Both the position numbers and the translations under genes were made by a program. The notes under the pieces were generated by a model, which searched no databases, was not told the DNA's origin, and saw only the letters and a program-made list of their open reading frames with translations. A stretch of DNA of 64,000 nt from Phenylobacterium sp. (GTDB taxonomy: Bacteria; Pseudomonadota; Alphaproteobacteria; Caulobacterales; Caulobacteraceae). This document shows, piece by piece, positions 37,189 through 50,319 of the stretch (positions are counted from its first letter, which is position 1; every line of letters starts with the position of its first letter). The stretch spans positions 1 through 64,000 of the forward strand of contig NZ_JAUSLW010000198.1 in the NCBI RefSeq assembly GCF_030645195.1, read 5' to 3'.

Positions 37189-38393
37189 CTACCGGTTCCC
37201 GACCTCCACCACCACGGCCATGGAGCTGTCGCCGGCGGCGCAGCCCTGGAACAGGCCGAGACCGCCGCCCTTGATGGCCAGCTCCTCGATCAGCTCGACG
37301 ATGGCGCGCAGGCCGGTGGGGCCCTGGGGGTGGCCCCAGATCAGGGAGCAGCCGTAGTTGTTCATGCCCATGACATCGATCCCCATGGCCTTGGCGAAGG
37401 CCAGGTCGTTCACGGCGAAGGGGTTGTGGGACTTGATGGCGGCGATGTCGCCGATCTTCACCCCGGCGTGGTCCAGGGCCCGCTGGCTGGCCTGGATCGG
37501 CGCCTCGGGCATGAACTTCAGGTCGGCGCGGGACTGGCCGAAGCCCCGCAAGGTGACCTTGATGGAGGGGTCCGTGGAGAGTTCCCGAGCCCGGTCGGGG
37601 GTCGTCAGGATCAGGCCGACATTGCCGTCGGCCGGGTGGGTCTGGCTGCCGAAGGTGACCGTGCCGCCCTCCTGGGTGGGACGCAGCTTGGCCAGGCCCT
37701 CCGCGGTGGTGGCGAAGACGCCCTCGTCGCCGGTCATCACGCCGTCCTCGCCCTTGAAGTTATGCTTGGGCACCGAGAAGGGCAGGGTCATGTAGCGACG
37801 CTGGAAGGCGTGGTCGTCGGCGAGTGCGTCCTGGTACTGCTCGAAGCGGCGTAGGGTGACCTCGTCCTGCTCCTCCTTGGTGATCTGGAACTTGGCCGCC
37901 ACGTTCTCGGCGGTGTCGAGCATGGAGTGCCCGGCGATGGCGTCGTGCATCATGTTGTAGGTGACCTGGTCCTCGGACTGGCCGTAGCCGCCGGGGCCCT
38001 TGGGCGCGGGGTAGTAGATGTGGGGACCGTTGGAGCAGCGGTCGGCGGCGATCAGCAGGGCCTGGTCGGCCAGGCCGAGCTGGACCTCCGAGGCGCCGGC
38101 GAACACCACCCGGGCGCCGGTGGCGCAGACCTGGCTGATCATGTGGCCCGGCGTATGGGTGGCGCCCAGCTCGTAGAGCGGCCAGGGGGCGCCGTAGAAG
38201 GACTGGTACTGGGTGTTGGTCATGCCGAAGACACCGGTGTCGAAGCTTTTGGCGTCGATGTCGCGCTCGGCCAGCCAGGCCTTGGCGACATGGGCGGCGA
38301 GCTTCATGGCGTGCAGGTGCTGCAGGGATCCCTGCCACTTCGCGAAGGGGGTCGACCAGTAGGCGCCATAGGGGATTTCGACGCGATCAAAGC

Positions 38394-38397
<4 letters not shown>
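37189..38397 (-). CDS. Thiolase-family protein
   Basis: 402 aa starting at GTG 38397, which overlaps the TGA of the CoA-ligase gene by four bases (GTGA). Thiolase landmarks: nucleophilic Cys in 'SQVCATGARVVFAG', 'KSHNPFAVNDLAFAKAMG' (in place of the usual NEAFA), 'WGHPQGPTGLRAIVEL' (catalytic His) and 'CAAGDSSMAVVVEV' (second Cys). The HNPF variant is unlike ordinary FadA and suggests an unusual 3-ketoacyl-CoA substrate, for example an aromatic or ring compound. It would thiolyse the 3-oxoacyl-CoA produced by the hydratase/dehydrogenase at 28998. Confidence 0.88.
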
Positions 38398-41381
<2,984 letters not shown>

Positions 41382-41397
41382 TTGACGGGAAAGACCA

Positions 41398-41423
41398 TAA
41401 TGTACGAACTAGATAAAACATTA
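41398..41423 (+). promoter_or_regulatory. AT-rich promoter/operator of the lig operon
   Basis: A 63-base gap between pobA and ligK is the most AT-rich stretch of the region. It holds TAATGT-N14-ACATTA (41398-41423), a 6-bp inverted repeat of LysR-site size, and a TTGACG box at 41382-41387. The protocatechuate 4,5-cleavage operon probably has its own activator-controlled promoter here; no LysR (LigR-like) gene is in the window. Confidence 0.45.
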
Positions 41424-41444
41424 CAAATTAGGTAGGACCCAGAG

Positions 41445-42125
41445 ATGGCGCTCGTCGTTCGAAACATCCCGCGCGCGGAGTCCGCCGCCATCGACGCGCT
41501 CGCCGAGTACGGCGTCGCCACGGTCCATGAGGCCCAGGGGCGCATCGGACTGCTGGCCTCCTATATGCGACCCATCTATCGCCCGGCCAAGATCGCGGGC
41601 TCGGCGGTGACCTGCGAGGTGGCGCCCGGCGACAACTGGATGATCCACGTGGCGGTGGAGCAGTGCCGACCCGGCGACGTCCTGGTGGTCTCCCCCACCA
41701 GCCCCTGCGAGGACGGCTATTTCGGCGACCTGCTGGCTACCTCCTTGCAGGCGCACGGCGTGCGCGGCCTGATCATCGACGCCGGGGTGCGCGACATCGC
41801 GGTCCTGACCGAGATGGGCTTCCCGGTCTGGTCCCGGGCGGTGTTCGCCCAGGGCACGGTCAAGGAGACCATCGGCAATGTGAACACGCCGGTGGTCTGC
41901 GCCGGCGCCCTGATCCATCCGGGCGACGTGATCGTCGCCGACGACGACGGGGTCTGCGTGGTGCGCCGCGAACTGGCGGCCTCGGTGGCCGAGAAGGCCC
42001 GCGTCCGCGAGGCCAACGAGATCGACAAGCGCGCGAGACTGGCCGCAGGCGAACTCGGATTGGATATCTACAAGATGCGCGAGCGCCTGGCCGAAAAGGG
42101 CCTGGTCTGGGTCGACGAGGCCTAG
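41445..42125 (+). CDS. ligK: 4-carboxy-4-hydroxy-2-oxoadipate aldolase / oxaloacetate decarboxylase
   Basis: 226 aa, RraA/HMG-aldolase fold and length. It cleaves 4-carboxy-4-hydroxy-2-oxoadipate to pyruvate and oxaloacetate, the last step of protocatechuate 4,5-cleavage. Landmarks are '[16 protein letters not shown]', '[11 protein letters not shown]' and '[14 protein letters not shown]', where the Arg-Asp pair corresponds to the catalytic Arg/metal-binding Asp of the family. The C-terminal helix '[21 protein letters not shown]' is characteristic of the aldolase subgroup. First gene of the nine-gene operon; ligU begins five bases after its stop. Confidence 0.95.
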   Translation: MALVVRNIPRAESAAIDALAEYGVATVHEAQGRIGLLASYMRPIYRPAKIAGSAVTCEVAPGDNWMIHVAVEQCRPGDVLVVSPTSPCEDGYFGDLLATSLQAHGVRGLIIDAGVRDIAVLTEMGFPVWSRAVFAQGTVKETIGNVNTPVVCAGALIHPGDVIVADDDGVCVVRRELAASVAEKARVREANEIDKRARLAAGELGLDIYKMRERLAEKGLVWVDEA

Positions 42126-42129
42126 GGGC

Positions 42130-43221
42130 ATGCAGACCGCCATCCCATGCACGGTGATGCGGGGGGGCACCTCCAAGGGGCTCTACTTCCGCATCGAGGA
42201 CCTGCCCGCCGACGTCGCTGTCCGCGACGCCGTGCTGCTGGCGGCCATGGGGTCGCCCGACCCCCGCGAGATCGACGGCATGGGCGGCGCTCATCCGCTC
42301 ACCAGCAAGGTGGCGGTGGTGGGGCCCGCGACGCGGCCCGACGCCGATGTGGACTACCTGTTCCTCCAGGTGGTGGTGGACGAGCCCCGGGTCGATGCGG
42401 GCCAGAACTGCGGCAACCTGCTGGCCGGCGTCGGCCCCTTCTCCATCGAGACCGGCCTGTTTCCCGCCAGGGACGGGGTGACCGAGGTTCGCATCCACAT
42501 GGTCAATACCGGGTCCATCGCCGTGGCCGCGATCCAGACGCCGGGCGGGGTGGTGCGCTATGACGGCGAGGCCCGCATCGACGGCGTGCCCGGGACGGCC
42601 GCGCCGATCCCGACGGACTTCCTCAATGTGGCGGGGTCGAGCTGCGGCGCCCTGCTGCCCACCGGCAATGTGCGCGACGTGGTGGACGGGATCGAGCTGA
42701 CCGCCATCGACAACGGCATGCCGGTCGTCGTCATGCGCGCGGCCGACTTCGGCAAGACCGGCTACGAGAGCCCCGAAGAGCTGGAGGCCGACGCGACCTT
42801 GAAGGCCCGGGTCGAGGCGATCCGGCTTCGGGTCGGGCCGATGATGAACCTGGGCGATGTGGCCAGGAAGACCGTACCCAAGATGTGCCTGGTGGCGCCG
42901 CCGCAGCATGGCGGGATCATCTGCACCCGGAACTTCATCCCGCACCGCGTCCATGAGGCCATCGGGGTGTTCGGCGCGGTCAGCGTGGCGACGGCCTGTG
43001 TCGTGCCCGGCTCCATCGCCGCCGAGGTGGCCGGGATCGCCGATGTAGAGGCGGTCAAGGAGCTGGAGGTGGAGCATCCCACCGGCTTCTTCACCGTGGC
43101 AATGGAGGTGGCGGTCGTGAACGGTCAGGTGAGCGTCAGGCGCTCGGCCCTGCTGCGGACGGCCCGCAAGCTGATGTCCGGCGAGGTCTATGTGCCGGCC
43201 AGCGTCTGGGGCGGCCAATGA
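42130..43221 (+). CDS. ligU: 4-oxalomesaconate tautomerase (PrpF family)
   Basis: 363 aa. LigU isomerises (1E)-4-oxalomesaconate, the product after LigI, to the tautomer used by LigJ. 'VMRGGTSKGLYF' at residues 9-20 and 'DAGQNCGNLLAGVGPF' are the PrpF/LigU signatures; Lys60 and Cys94 lie at the places of the proposed catalytic Lys and Cys of Sphingobium LigU, with a constant six-residue offset. Diaminopimelate-epimerase-like double fold. Its TGA overlaps the next ATG (43218-43221). Confidence 0.93.
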   Translation: MQTAIPCTVMRGGTSKGLYFRIEDLPADVAVRDAVLLAAMGSPDPREIDGMGGAHPLTSKVAVVGPATRPDADVDYLFLQVVVDEPRVDAGQNCGNLLAGVGPFSIETGLFPARDGVTEVRIHMVNTGSIAVAAIQTPGGVVRYDGEARIDGVPGTAAPIPTDFLNVAGSSCGALLPTGNVRDVVDGIELTAIDNGMPVVVMRAADFGKTGYESPEELEADATLKARVEAIRLRVGPMMNLGDVARKTVPKMCLVAPPQHGGIICTRNFIPHRVHEAIGVFGAVSVATACVVPGSIAAEVAGIADVEAVKELEVEHPTGFFTVAMEVAVVNGQVSVRRSALLRTARKLMSGEVYVPASVWGGQ

Positions 43222-44084
43222 CCCGCATCTGCCTCATCGGGTTTGGCGAGGTCGGCCAGATCCTGGCCGAGGACCTGGCGGCGGGCGGCGCGGCCGAGCT
43301 GTCGGCCCATGACCTCCTGTTCGCCGACCCCGACAGCCTCCCAAGCCGGGCCCTGCCGCGCCACGCCATTCGCGACTGCGGGACGGCGGCCGACGCCGTC
43401 GCCGGCGCGGAGCTGGTCATCAGCGCCGTGACCGCCGCCCAGGATGTCGAGGCCGCCCGCTCGGTGGCCGGCGCGCTGGGCGAGGGCTGCTTCTTCCTCG
43501 ATCTCAACTCCGCCTCGCCGGGCATGAAGCAGGCCTCGGCGGCGATCATCGACCGGGCCGGCGGCCGCTATGTCGAGGCCGCGGTCATGGCGCCGTTCCC
43601 GCCCAAGCGCCTGGGCTCCCCCATGCTGCTGGGCGGTCCGCACGCCCAGGCCTTCGCCGACGTCGCCCGGCCTCTTGGCTTTTCCGGGCTGGAGGTGTTC
43701 TCCGACCAGGTGGGCCAGGCCTCGGCCACCAAGATGTGCCGCAGCGTGATGATCAAGGGCATCGAGGCCCTGCTGACGGAGTCCATGCTGGCCGCCCGTC
43801 ACTATGGGGTGGAGGCCACGGTGCTGGCCTCCCTCTCAGACCTGCTGCCGCTGCCCGACTGGGAGGCGACGGCCCGCTACATGATCAGCCGCTCGCTTGA
43901 GCACGGCGTGCGCCGGGCCGAGGAGATGCGCGAGGCCGCCCGCACGGTGGAGGAGGCCCGCGTCTCCCCGCTCATGAGCCAGGCGATCGCGGAACGTCAG
44001 GACTGGGCCGCCGACCATCGCGAGGCGCTCACCGAAACCGACCTGGGCGCCATGCTCGACCACATCATCAGGAAGACGGCATGA
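43218..44084 (+). CDS. NAD(P)-binding DUF1932 protein in lig operon
   Basis: 288 aa with Rossmann motif 'ICLIGFGEVGQILAEDL' (GxGxxG at 8-13) and a 6-phosphogluconate-dehydrogenase-like C-terminal DUF1932 region containing 'TKMCRSVMIKGIEALLTESMLAA', in which the Lys is the usual catalytic one. It resembles beta-hydroxyacid dehydrogenases. It is locked into the operon by ATGA overlaps on both sides (with ligU and ligJ), yet the known pathway requires no such enzyme, LigC being encoded separately. It may handle a side product or an alternative substrate; unknown. Confidence 0.8.
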   Translation: MTRICLIGFGEVGQILAEDLAAGGAAELSAHDLLFADPDSLPSRALPRHAIRDCGTAADAVAGAELVISAVTAAQDVEAARSVAGALGEGCFFLDLNSASPGMKQASAAIIDRAGGRYVEAAVMAPFPPKRLGSPMLLGGPHAQAFADVARPLGFSGLEVFSDQVGQASATKMCRSVMIKGIEALLTESMLAARHYGVEATVLASLSDLLPLPDWEATARYMISRSLEHGVRRAEEMREAARTVEEARVSPLMSQAIAERQDWAADHREALTETDLGAMLDHIIRKTA

Positions 44085-45100
44085 TCATCGACTGCCATGG
44101 CCACTACACGACGGCGCCGGCCTCCCTCCAGGAGTTCCGCGAGCGGCAGATCGCCTGCAACTGCGACGCCCACCAGCTGGCCCGCCTGACCCTGCCCAAC
44201 ATCTCCGACGACGAGATCCGCGAGAGCCTGGAGGGCGCCCAGCTCAAGCTGCAGCGCGAGCGCGGCACCGACCTGACGATCTTCTCCCCCCGCGCCTCGG
44301 CCATGGCCCACCACATCGGCGACGAGGCGGTCAGCCTGCAGTGGTCGAGGCTGTGCAACGACCTGATCGGCCGGGTGGTGGAGCTCTATCCGGAGAACTT
44401 CGTCGGCGTCTGCCAACTGCCCCAGTCGCCGGGCGTGCCGGCCGCCCACTCGGTGGCCGAGCTGGAGCGGTGCGTCACCGAGCTGGGCTTCATCGGCTGC
44501 AACCTCAATCCCGACCCCTCCGGTGGCCACTGGACGGCCCCCCCGCTCACCGACCACCACTGGTATCCGCTCTACGAGAAGATGGTGGAGCTGGACGTGC
44601 CGGCCATGGTCCACGTCTCGGCCTCCTGCAATCCGGCCTTCCACGCGACGGGCGCCCACTACATCAACGCCGACACGACGGCCTTTATGCAGTTCATCCA
44701 AGGGGACCTGTTCAAGGACTTCCCGACCCTGCGGATGATCATCCCGCATGGCGGCGGGGCCGTGCCCTATCACTGGGGCCGCTACCGGGGCCTGGCCCAG
44801 GACATGAAGCGCCCGCCGCTCTCCGAGCTGGTGATGAACAACGTCTTCTTCGACACCTGTGTCTATCACCAGCCGGGCATCGACCTGCTGCTGAAGGTGA
44901 TCCCGGCCAAGAACATCCTGTTCGGCTCGGAGATGGTGGGCGCGGTGCGCGGCGTCGATCCCGAGAGCGGCCAGTTCTACGACGACACCAAGCGCTATAT
45001 CGAGGCCAGCGCGATCCCCGACGCCGACAAGACGGCGATCTTCGAGGGCAACGCCAAGACGGTCTTTCCGCGTCTCGCCAAGCGTTTGGCGGCGGCGTGA
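44081..45100 (+). CDS. ligJ: 4-oxalomesaconate hydratase
   Basis: 339 aa amidohydrolase-fold enzyme that hydrates 4-oxalomesaconate to 4-carboxy-4-hydroxy-2-oxoadipate. Metal-binding N-terminus 'MIIDCHGHYTTAP'; 'PAMVHVSASCNP', 'MIIPHGGGAVPYHWGRYRG' and 'FFDTCVYHQPGIDLLL' and 'ILFGSEMVGAVRG' follow the LigJ/aminocarboxymuconate-decarboxylase order of metal and substrate residues. It overlaps the DUF1932 gene upstream by ATGA and the transporter gene downstream by GTGA. Confidence 0.95.
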   Translation: MIIDCHGHYTTAPASLQEFRERQIACNCDAHQLARLTLPNISDDEIRESLEGAQLKLQRERGTDLTIFSPRASAMAHHIGDEAVSLQWSRLCNDLIGRVVELYPENFVGVCQLPQSPGVPAAHSVAELERCVTELGFIGCNLNPDPSGGHWTAPPLTDHHWYPLYEKMVELDVPAMVHVSASCNPAFHATGAHYINADTTAFMQFIQGDLFKDFPTLRMIIPHGGGAVPYHWGRYRGLAQDMKRPPLSELVMNNVFFDTCVYHQPGIDLLLKVIPAKNILFGSEMVGAVRGVDPESGQFYDDTKRYIEASAIPDADKTAIFEGNAKTVFPRLAKRLAAA

Positions 45101-46365
45101 GGCTGATCGGCCAGCTCTGGGTCCAGGTGCTGGCCGCCACCGTGGCCGGCGCCCTGCTGGGGCATTTCCACCCGGAGCTTGGGGCGGCGATGAAGCCGCT
45201 GGGGGACGCCTTCATCGCGCTCGTAAAGATGATCATCCCGCCGGTGATCTTCTGCACCGTGGTGCACGGCGTGGCCGGGATGGGGGACTTCGCCAAGGTC
45301 GGCAGGGTGGCCGGCAAGGCGTTGGCATACTTCCTCGGGGTGACCCTGCTGGCCCTGGTCTTCGCCATGACCGCGGCCAATGTCCTGCAGCCCGGCGCGG
45401 GGATGAACATCGACCCGGCGGCCCTGGATACCGGCCTGGTCGCCGACTACGCCAAGCAGGCCGAAGGCCAGACCGTGGCCCAGTTCCTGACCGGAATCAT
45501 CCCCACCACCTTCGTCTCGGCCTTTACGCAGCCCAACGTCCTGCAGGTGCTGTTCGTAGCCCTGCTGTTCGCCTTCGCCCTGGCGCTCACCGGCGAGCGG
45601 GGCAGGCCGGTGCTGGACCTGATCGAGCGGGTCTCGGAGGTGTTCTTCAACGTCGTCGGCTTCATCATGCGGGTCGCGCCGATCGGGGCCTTCGGGGCCA
45701 TGGCCTTCGCGGTGGGGAAATTCGGGTCCAGCGCGCTGCTGTCGCTCGGAACCCTGGTCCTGGAGTTCTGGGCGATTTGCCTGGTCTTCGTCTTCGGGGT
45801 GATGGGGGCCATCGCCTGGGCGGCGGGGGTCAACATCCTCAAACTGCTGGCCTACCTGAAGGACGAGATCGCCATCGTGGCGGGCTCCGGCTCCACCGAG
45901 GTGGTGCTGCCCCGGGTGATGCAGAGGCTGAAGGATCTGGGTTGCGACGAGGGGGTCGTCGGCCTGGTGGTGCCCACCGGCTATTCCTTCAACCTCGACG
46001 GCACCTGCCTCTACCTGGCGACCGCCGCCATCTTCCTGGCCCAGGCCACCAACACCCCGATGACGCTGGCCCAGCAGGCCGGGATGATCGGGGTGATGAT
46101 GCTGACCTCCAAGGGGGCGGCCGCCGTGCCCGGCGCGGCCTTCGTGGCGCTGGCCGCCACCCTGGGCACGGTGGGGCACATCCCGGTGGCCGCCATCGCC
46201 CTGATCCTGGGGGTCCACAAGCTGCTGGCCGAGGCCCTGACCTTCGTGAACCTGGTGGGCAATACGCTCGCCAGCATCGTGGTCTGCAAATGGGAGGGCG
46301 CCATCGACCAGTCGGTCATGGACGCGCAGATCGGCTTTTCACCGCGCCTGGAAATTAGTAAGTAA
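45097..46365 (+). CDS. DctA-like dicarboxylate:cation symporter in lig operon
   Basis: 422 aa starting at GTG 45097, overlapping the ligJ stop (GTGA). It has eight or more hydrophobic segments plus two re-entrant hairpins. DAACS landmarks: HP1 'AIVAGSGSTEVVLPR', TM7 'GYSFNLDGTCLYLATAAIFLAQATN' and HP2 'LTSKGAAAVPGAAFVALAATL'. C4-dicarboxylate DctA proteins usually read SKGAAGVTGSGF at HP2; the AAVPGAA variation here suggests a different acid. Its position inside the operon makes protocatechuate or another aromatic (poly)carboxylate a reasonable candidate substrate. Confidence 0.88.
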   Translation: MRLIGQLWVQVLAATVAGALLGHFHPELGAAMKPLGDAFIALVKMIIPPVIFCTVVHGVAGMGDFAKVGRVAGKALAYFLGVTLLALVFAMTAANVLQPGAGMNIDPAALDTGLVADYAKQAEGQTVAQFLTGIIPTTFVSAFTQPNVLQVLFVALLFAFALALTGERGRPVLDLIERVSEVFFNVVGFIMRVAPIGAFGAMAFAVGKFGSSALLSLGTLVLEFWAICLVFVFGVMGAIAWAAGVNILKLLAYLKDEIAIVAGSGSTEVVLPRVMQRLKDLGCDEGVVGLVVPTGYSFNLDGTCLYLATAAIFLAQATNTPMTLAQQAGMIGVMMLTSKGAAAVPGAAFVALAATLGTVGHIPVAAIALILGVHKLLAEALTFVNLVGNTLASIVVCKWEGAIDQSVMDAQIGFSPRLEISK

Positions 46366-46373
46366 GACATACA

Positions 46374-47241
46374 ATGGACCCTGACTGGCTGCCCTTCCAC
46401 CCCAATCCCAGCAAGCCCGCCTTCCGGCCGCCGGCCGGGGCGGTGGACGCCCACTGCCACGTGTTCGGGCCGGAGGCGCAGTTCCCCTTCGCGCCGGAAC
46501 GCAAGTACACGCCGTGCGACGCGGGCAAGGACCAGCTCTTCGCCCTGCGCGACTTCCTGGGTTTCAGCCGCAACGTCGTCGTCCAGGCCACCTGCCACGG
46601 CAAGGACAACCGGGCGCTGGTCGATGCGCTGAGGGCTTCCAACGGCCTCGCCCGCGGGGTCGCCACGGTGGGGGAGGAGATCACGGAGGGCGAGCTCCAG
46701 GCCCTGCACGACGCCGGGGTGCGCGGGGTGCGGTTCAACTTCCTGCGGCGGCTGGCGGACTTCACGCCACACGACGTCCTGCAAAGGATCGCGGCCAAGG
46801 TCGCGCCCTTGCGCTGGCATGTGGTGGTCTATTTCGAGGCCCCGGACCTGGCGGAACTGCAGCCGCTGTTCACCAGCCTGCCCACCCAGGTCGTGGTCGA
46901 CCACATGGGTCGGCCCGACGTGGCGCTCGGGGTCGACCACCCGCAGTTCCAGCGCTTCATCCAGTGGATGGAGGACGACCCGGACGTCTGGTCCAAGGTC
47001 TCCTGCCCCGAGCGGCTCTCCCTGGCCGGGCCCCCCTATGACGATGTGGTCCCCTTCCAGAAGGCCATCGTCGAGCGGTTCCCCGACCGGGTGCTGTGGG
47101 GCACCGACTGGCCGCATCCGAACCTCAAGGGACAGATGGCCGACGACGGCGTGCTGGTCGACCAGATCCCCAAGTTCGCCGCGACCGAAGAGGCCCGGCG
47201 AAAGCTGCTGATCGACAATCCGATGGCCCTCTACTGGGGAG

Positions 47242-47255
<14 letters not shown>
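46374..47255 (+). CDS. ligI: 2-pyrone-4,6-dicarboxylate hydrolase
   Basis: 293 aa amidohydrolase. It opens 2-pyrone-4,6-dicarboxylate (product of LigC) to 4-oxalomesaconate, metal-independently in the characterised enzyme. Landmarks: 'AVDAHCHVFGP', 'FSRNVVVQATCHGKDN', 'GVRGVRFNFLRRL', 'TQVVVDHMGRPDV', 'WSKVSCPERLS' and 'VLWGTDWPHPN' (catalytic Asp). Starts eight bases after the transporter stop and its 3' end overlaps ligA by 14 bases. Confidence 0.96.
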
Positions 47256-48476
<1,221 letters not shown>

Positions 48477-48482
48477 CCCACA

Positions 48483-49424
48483 ATGAAGATCGTCATGGCC
48501 GGCCAGGGCGCCTTCGGCATCAAGCACCTGGAGGCGATCGAGAAGATCGACGGGGTCGAGGTCGTCAGCCTGGCGGGCGGTTCGCCTGAGAGCACCAAGG
48601 TGGTCGCCGAGCGCTTCAAGATCCCGCACTGGACCACCGACCTGGCCGAGGCCCTGGCCCAGCCGGGCGTCGAGGCCGCGATCCTGGCCACCCCCACCGG
48701 CCTGCACGCGGCCCAGTCCATCCAGTGCCTGGAGGCCGGCAAGCATGTGCAGGTCGAGATCCCCATGGCCGACAACCTGGCCGACGCCCAGAGGCTGGAC
48801 GCCGCCCAGAAGAAGGCCGGCAGGATCGCCATGGCCGGCCACACCCGGCGCTTCAACCCGTCCCACCAGTGGATCCATAAGAAGATCGTGGCCGGCGAGC
48901 TGAAGGTCCAGCAGATGGACGTCCAGACCTACTTCTTCCGCCGCACCAACATGAATGCGCTCGGCCAGGCGCGCAGCTGGACCGACCACCTGCTGTGGCA
49001 CCACGCCTGCCACACGGTGGATCTCTTCCAGTACCAGACGGGCGAAACCGCCAGCATCGCCCGCGGCGTCCAGGGCCCGCCGCACCCCGAGCTCGGCATC
49101 GCCATGGACATGTCGATCCAGATGAAGGTCCCGGGCGGGGCGATCTGCACGCTGTCCCTATCCTTCAACAACGACGGGCCCCTGGGCACCTTCTTCCGCT
49201 ACATCTGCGACGAGGGGACCTACATCGCCCGCTATGACGACCTGGTGGACGGCAAGGAAAACCCCATCGACGTCAGCCAGGTGGACGTCTCGATGAACGG
49301 CATCGAACTGCAGGACCGCGAATTCTTCGCCGCCATCCGCGAGGGGCGGGAGCCGAACGCCAGCGTGGCGCAATGCCTGCCGGCGATGGAGACGCTCGAC
49401 AAGATCGAGAAAAGCTTGGGCTAG
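48483..49424 (+). CDS. ligC: 4-carboxy-2-hydroxymuconate-6-semialdehyde dehydrogenase
   Basis: 313 aa Gfo/Idh/MocA oxidoreductase. It oxidises the cyclic hemiacetal of the LigAB product to 2-pyrone-4,6-dicarboxylate with NADP+. Dinucleotide motif 'IVMAGQGAFGIKHLEAI'; 'VEIPMADNLADAQRLDAAQ' in the position of the family EKP loop (here EIP); and 'LWHHACHTVDLFQYQTGE' with catalytic His. Last gene of the operon; its TAG overlaps the stop of the convergent gene at 49421. Confidence 0.96.
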   Translation: MKIVMAGQGAFGIKHLEAIEKIDGVEVVSLAGGSPESTKVVAERFKIPHWTTDLAEALAQPGVEAAILATPTGLHAAQSIQCLEAGKHVQVEIPMADNLADAQRLDAAQKKAGRIAMAGHTRRFNPSHQWIHKKIVAGELKVQQMDVQTYFFRRTNMNALGQARSWTDHLLWHHACHTVDLFQYQTGETASIARGVQGPPHPELGIAMDMSIQMKVPGGAICTLSLSFNNDGPLGTFFRYICDEGTYIARYDDLVDGKENPIDVSQVDVSMNGIELQDREFFAAIREGREPNASVAQCLPAMETLDKIEKSLG

Positions 49425-49756
49425 GGACTGGGCGCGGCCGCAGGAAGGGCTTCACGTAGTGTGGGATGGTGGCGCTCAGGGAGTTCCACCGGCGCCGGGG
49501 GCTCACGTTGCGGGGTCAGGGCGTAGCGGATGTCGGACGGCGTCACGTGGCTGCCGCTTCCCCACAGGGGACCACAGCTACCGCCACCCATCCCTCTAAT
49601 CGAGCCCGTGGCATGACACGGGGGGATGAAGTCCGGGTGGGTCCACATGAACAGCAGCATGGCTGTGGTGAAGGCGAGCACGATATAGCCCGCCCAGGCC
49701 CAGAAGGTGGCTCTGGGATCGTCCTCAACCTCCTTTTCCTTGCGGCGCCACCTCAT
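49421..49756 (-). CDS. Small single-pass membrane protein
   Basis: 111 aa from ATG 49756, which overlaps the upstream GNAT stop by four bases (ATGA). A basic/acidic N-terminus ('MRWRRKEKEVEDD') precedes one membrane helix ('FWAWAGYIVLAFTTAMLLFMW'); the remainder is Pro/Gly-rich with two cysteines. No family recognised. The coupling with the acetyltransferase supports it being a real gene, but the C-terminal part is low complexity. Confidence 0.5.
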   Translation of the reverse strand: MRWRRKEKEVEDDPRATFWAWAGYIVLAFTTAMLLFMWTHPDFIPPCHATGSIRGMGGGSCGPLWGSGSHVTPSDIRYALTPQREPPAPVELPERHHPTLREALPAAAPSP

Positions 49757-50256
49757 GTCGCGGGTCGTCTCCTGGGGACGGGTCGGTGCACCTTCCCTCG
49801 GAAGGTGCACACCGCATCGGGCCGATAGGGGCTGAAACATCGGATGGGGCGATAGCCGGCCCGGCGGTAGAGGGCGATGGCGGCGGGCTGGCGGCGGCCG
49901 ACCTCGAGGCGGAGGCGCCAGAGGCCGAGCTGGGCGGCGCGGCGTTCGGCGGCGACCAGCAGGCGGGCGGCGAGGCCCAGGCGTCGGGCGCCGGGACGGA
50001 CATAGAAGCGTTTCAGCTCGCCGACCCGGCCCTGGGCGATCAGGGCGCCGCAGCCTATCAGTTCGCCGCCTACGCGCACGATCAGGAAGGTGACCTCGGG
50101 GCCGGCAAGGGTGGCGACCGGCAGCAGGGTGGTGTTCCGCTCCGGATAGAGGGCGGCGAAATAGGCGTCGCGTTCGGCCAGCAGGCGGCGGACCTCCTCC
50201 GAGCCGGGATCGGCGGGCGAGACGTGGACGTCTCCGGAGCGGCGGCGCGGACGCAT
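49753..50256 (-). CDS. GNAT-family N-acetyltransferase
   Basis: 167 aa. GNAT core visible: 'VTFLIVRVGGELIGCGALIAQ' (beta 2-3), 'GELKRFYVRPGARRLGLAARLLVAAERRA' (acetyl-CoA loop RRLGLA) and 'AIALYRRAGYRPIRCF' (terminal motif). The substrate is unknown; the arrangement resembles PhnO/YhfO-like small-molecule acetyltransferases. First gene of a two-gene unit with the small membrane protein. Confidence 0.88.
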   Translation of the reverse strand: MRPRRRSGDVHVSPADPGSEEVRRLLAERDAYFAALYPERNTTLLPVATLAGPEVTFLIVRVGGELIGCGALIAQGRVGELKRFYVRPGARRLGLAARLLVAAERRAAQLGLWRLRLEVGRRQPAAIALYRRAGYRPIRCFSPYRPDAVCTFRGKVHRPVPRRRPAT

Positions 50257-50319
50257 GTGGAAGGATAGCGCCAGGTTCGAGGCGTGGGCTAGCGGCGCGC
50301 GATCCCCGGCGCGCCCGCC

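Noticed and set aside
44341-45096. N-terminal extension of the DctA-like protein
   Set aside because: It is the shadow frame of ligJ; the GTG at 45097 overlapping the ligJ stop gives the normal transporter start.
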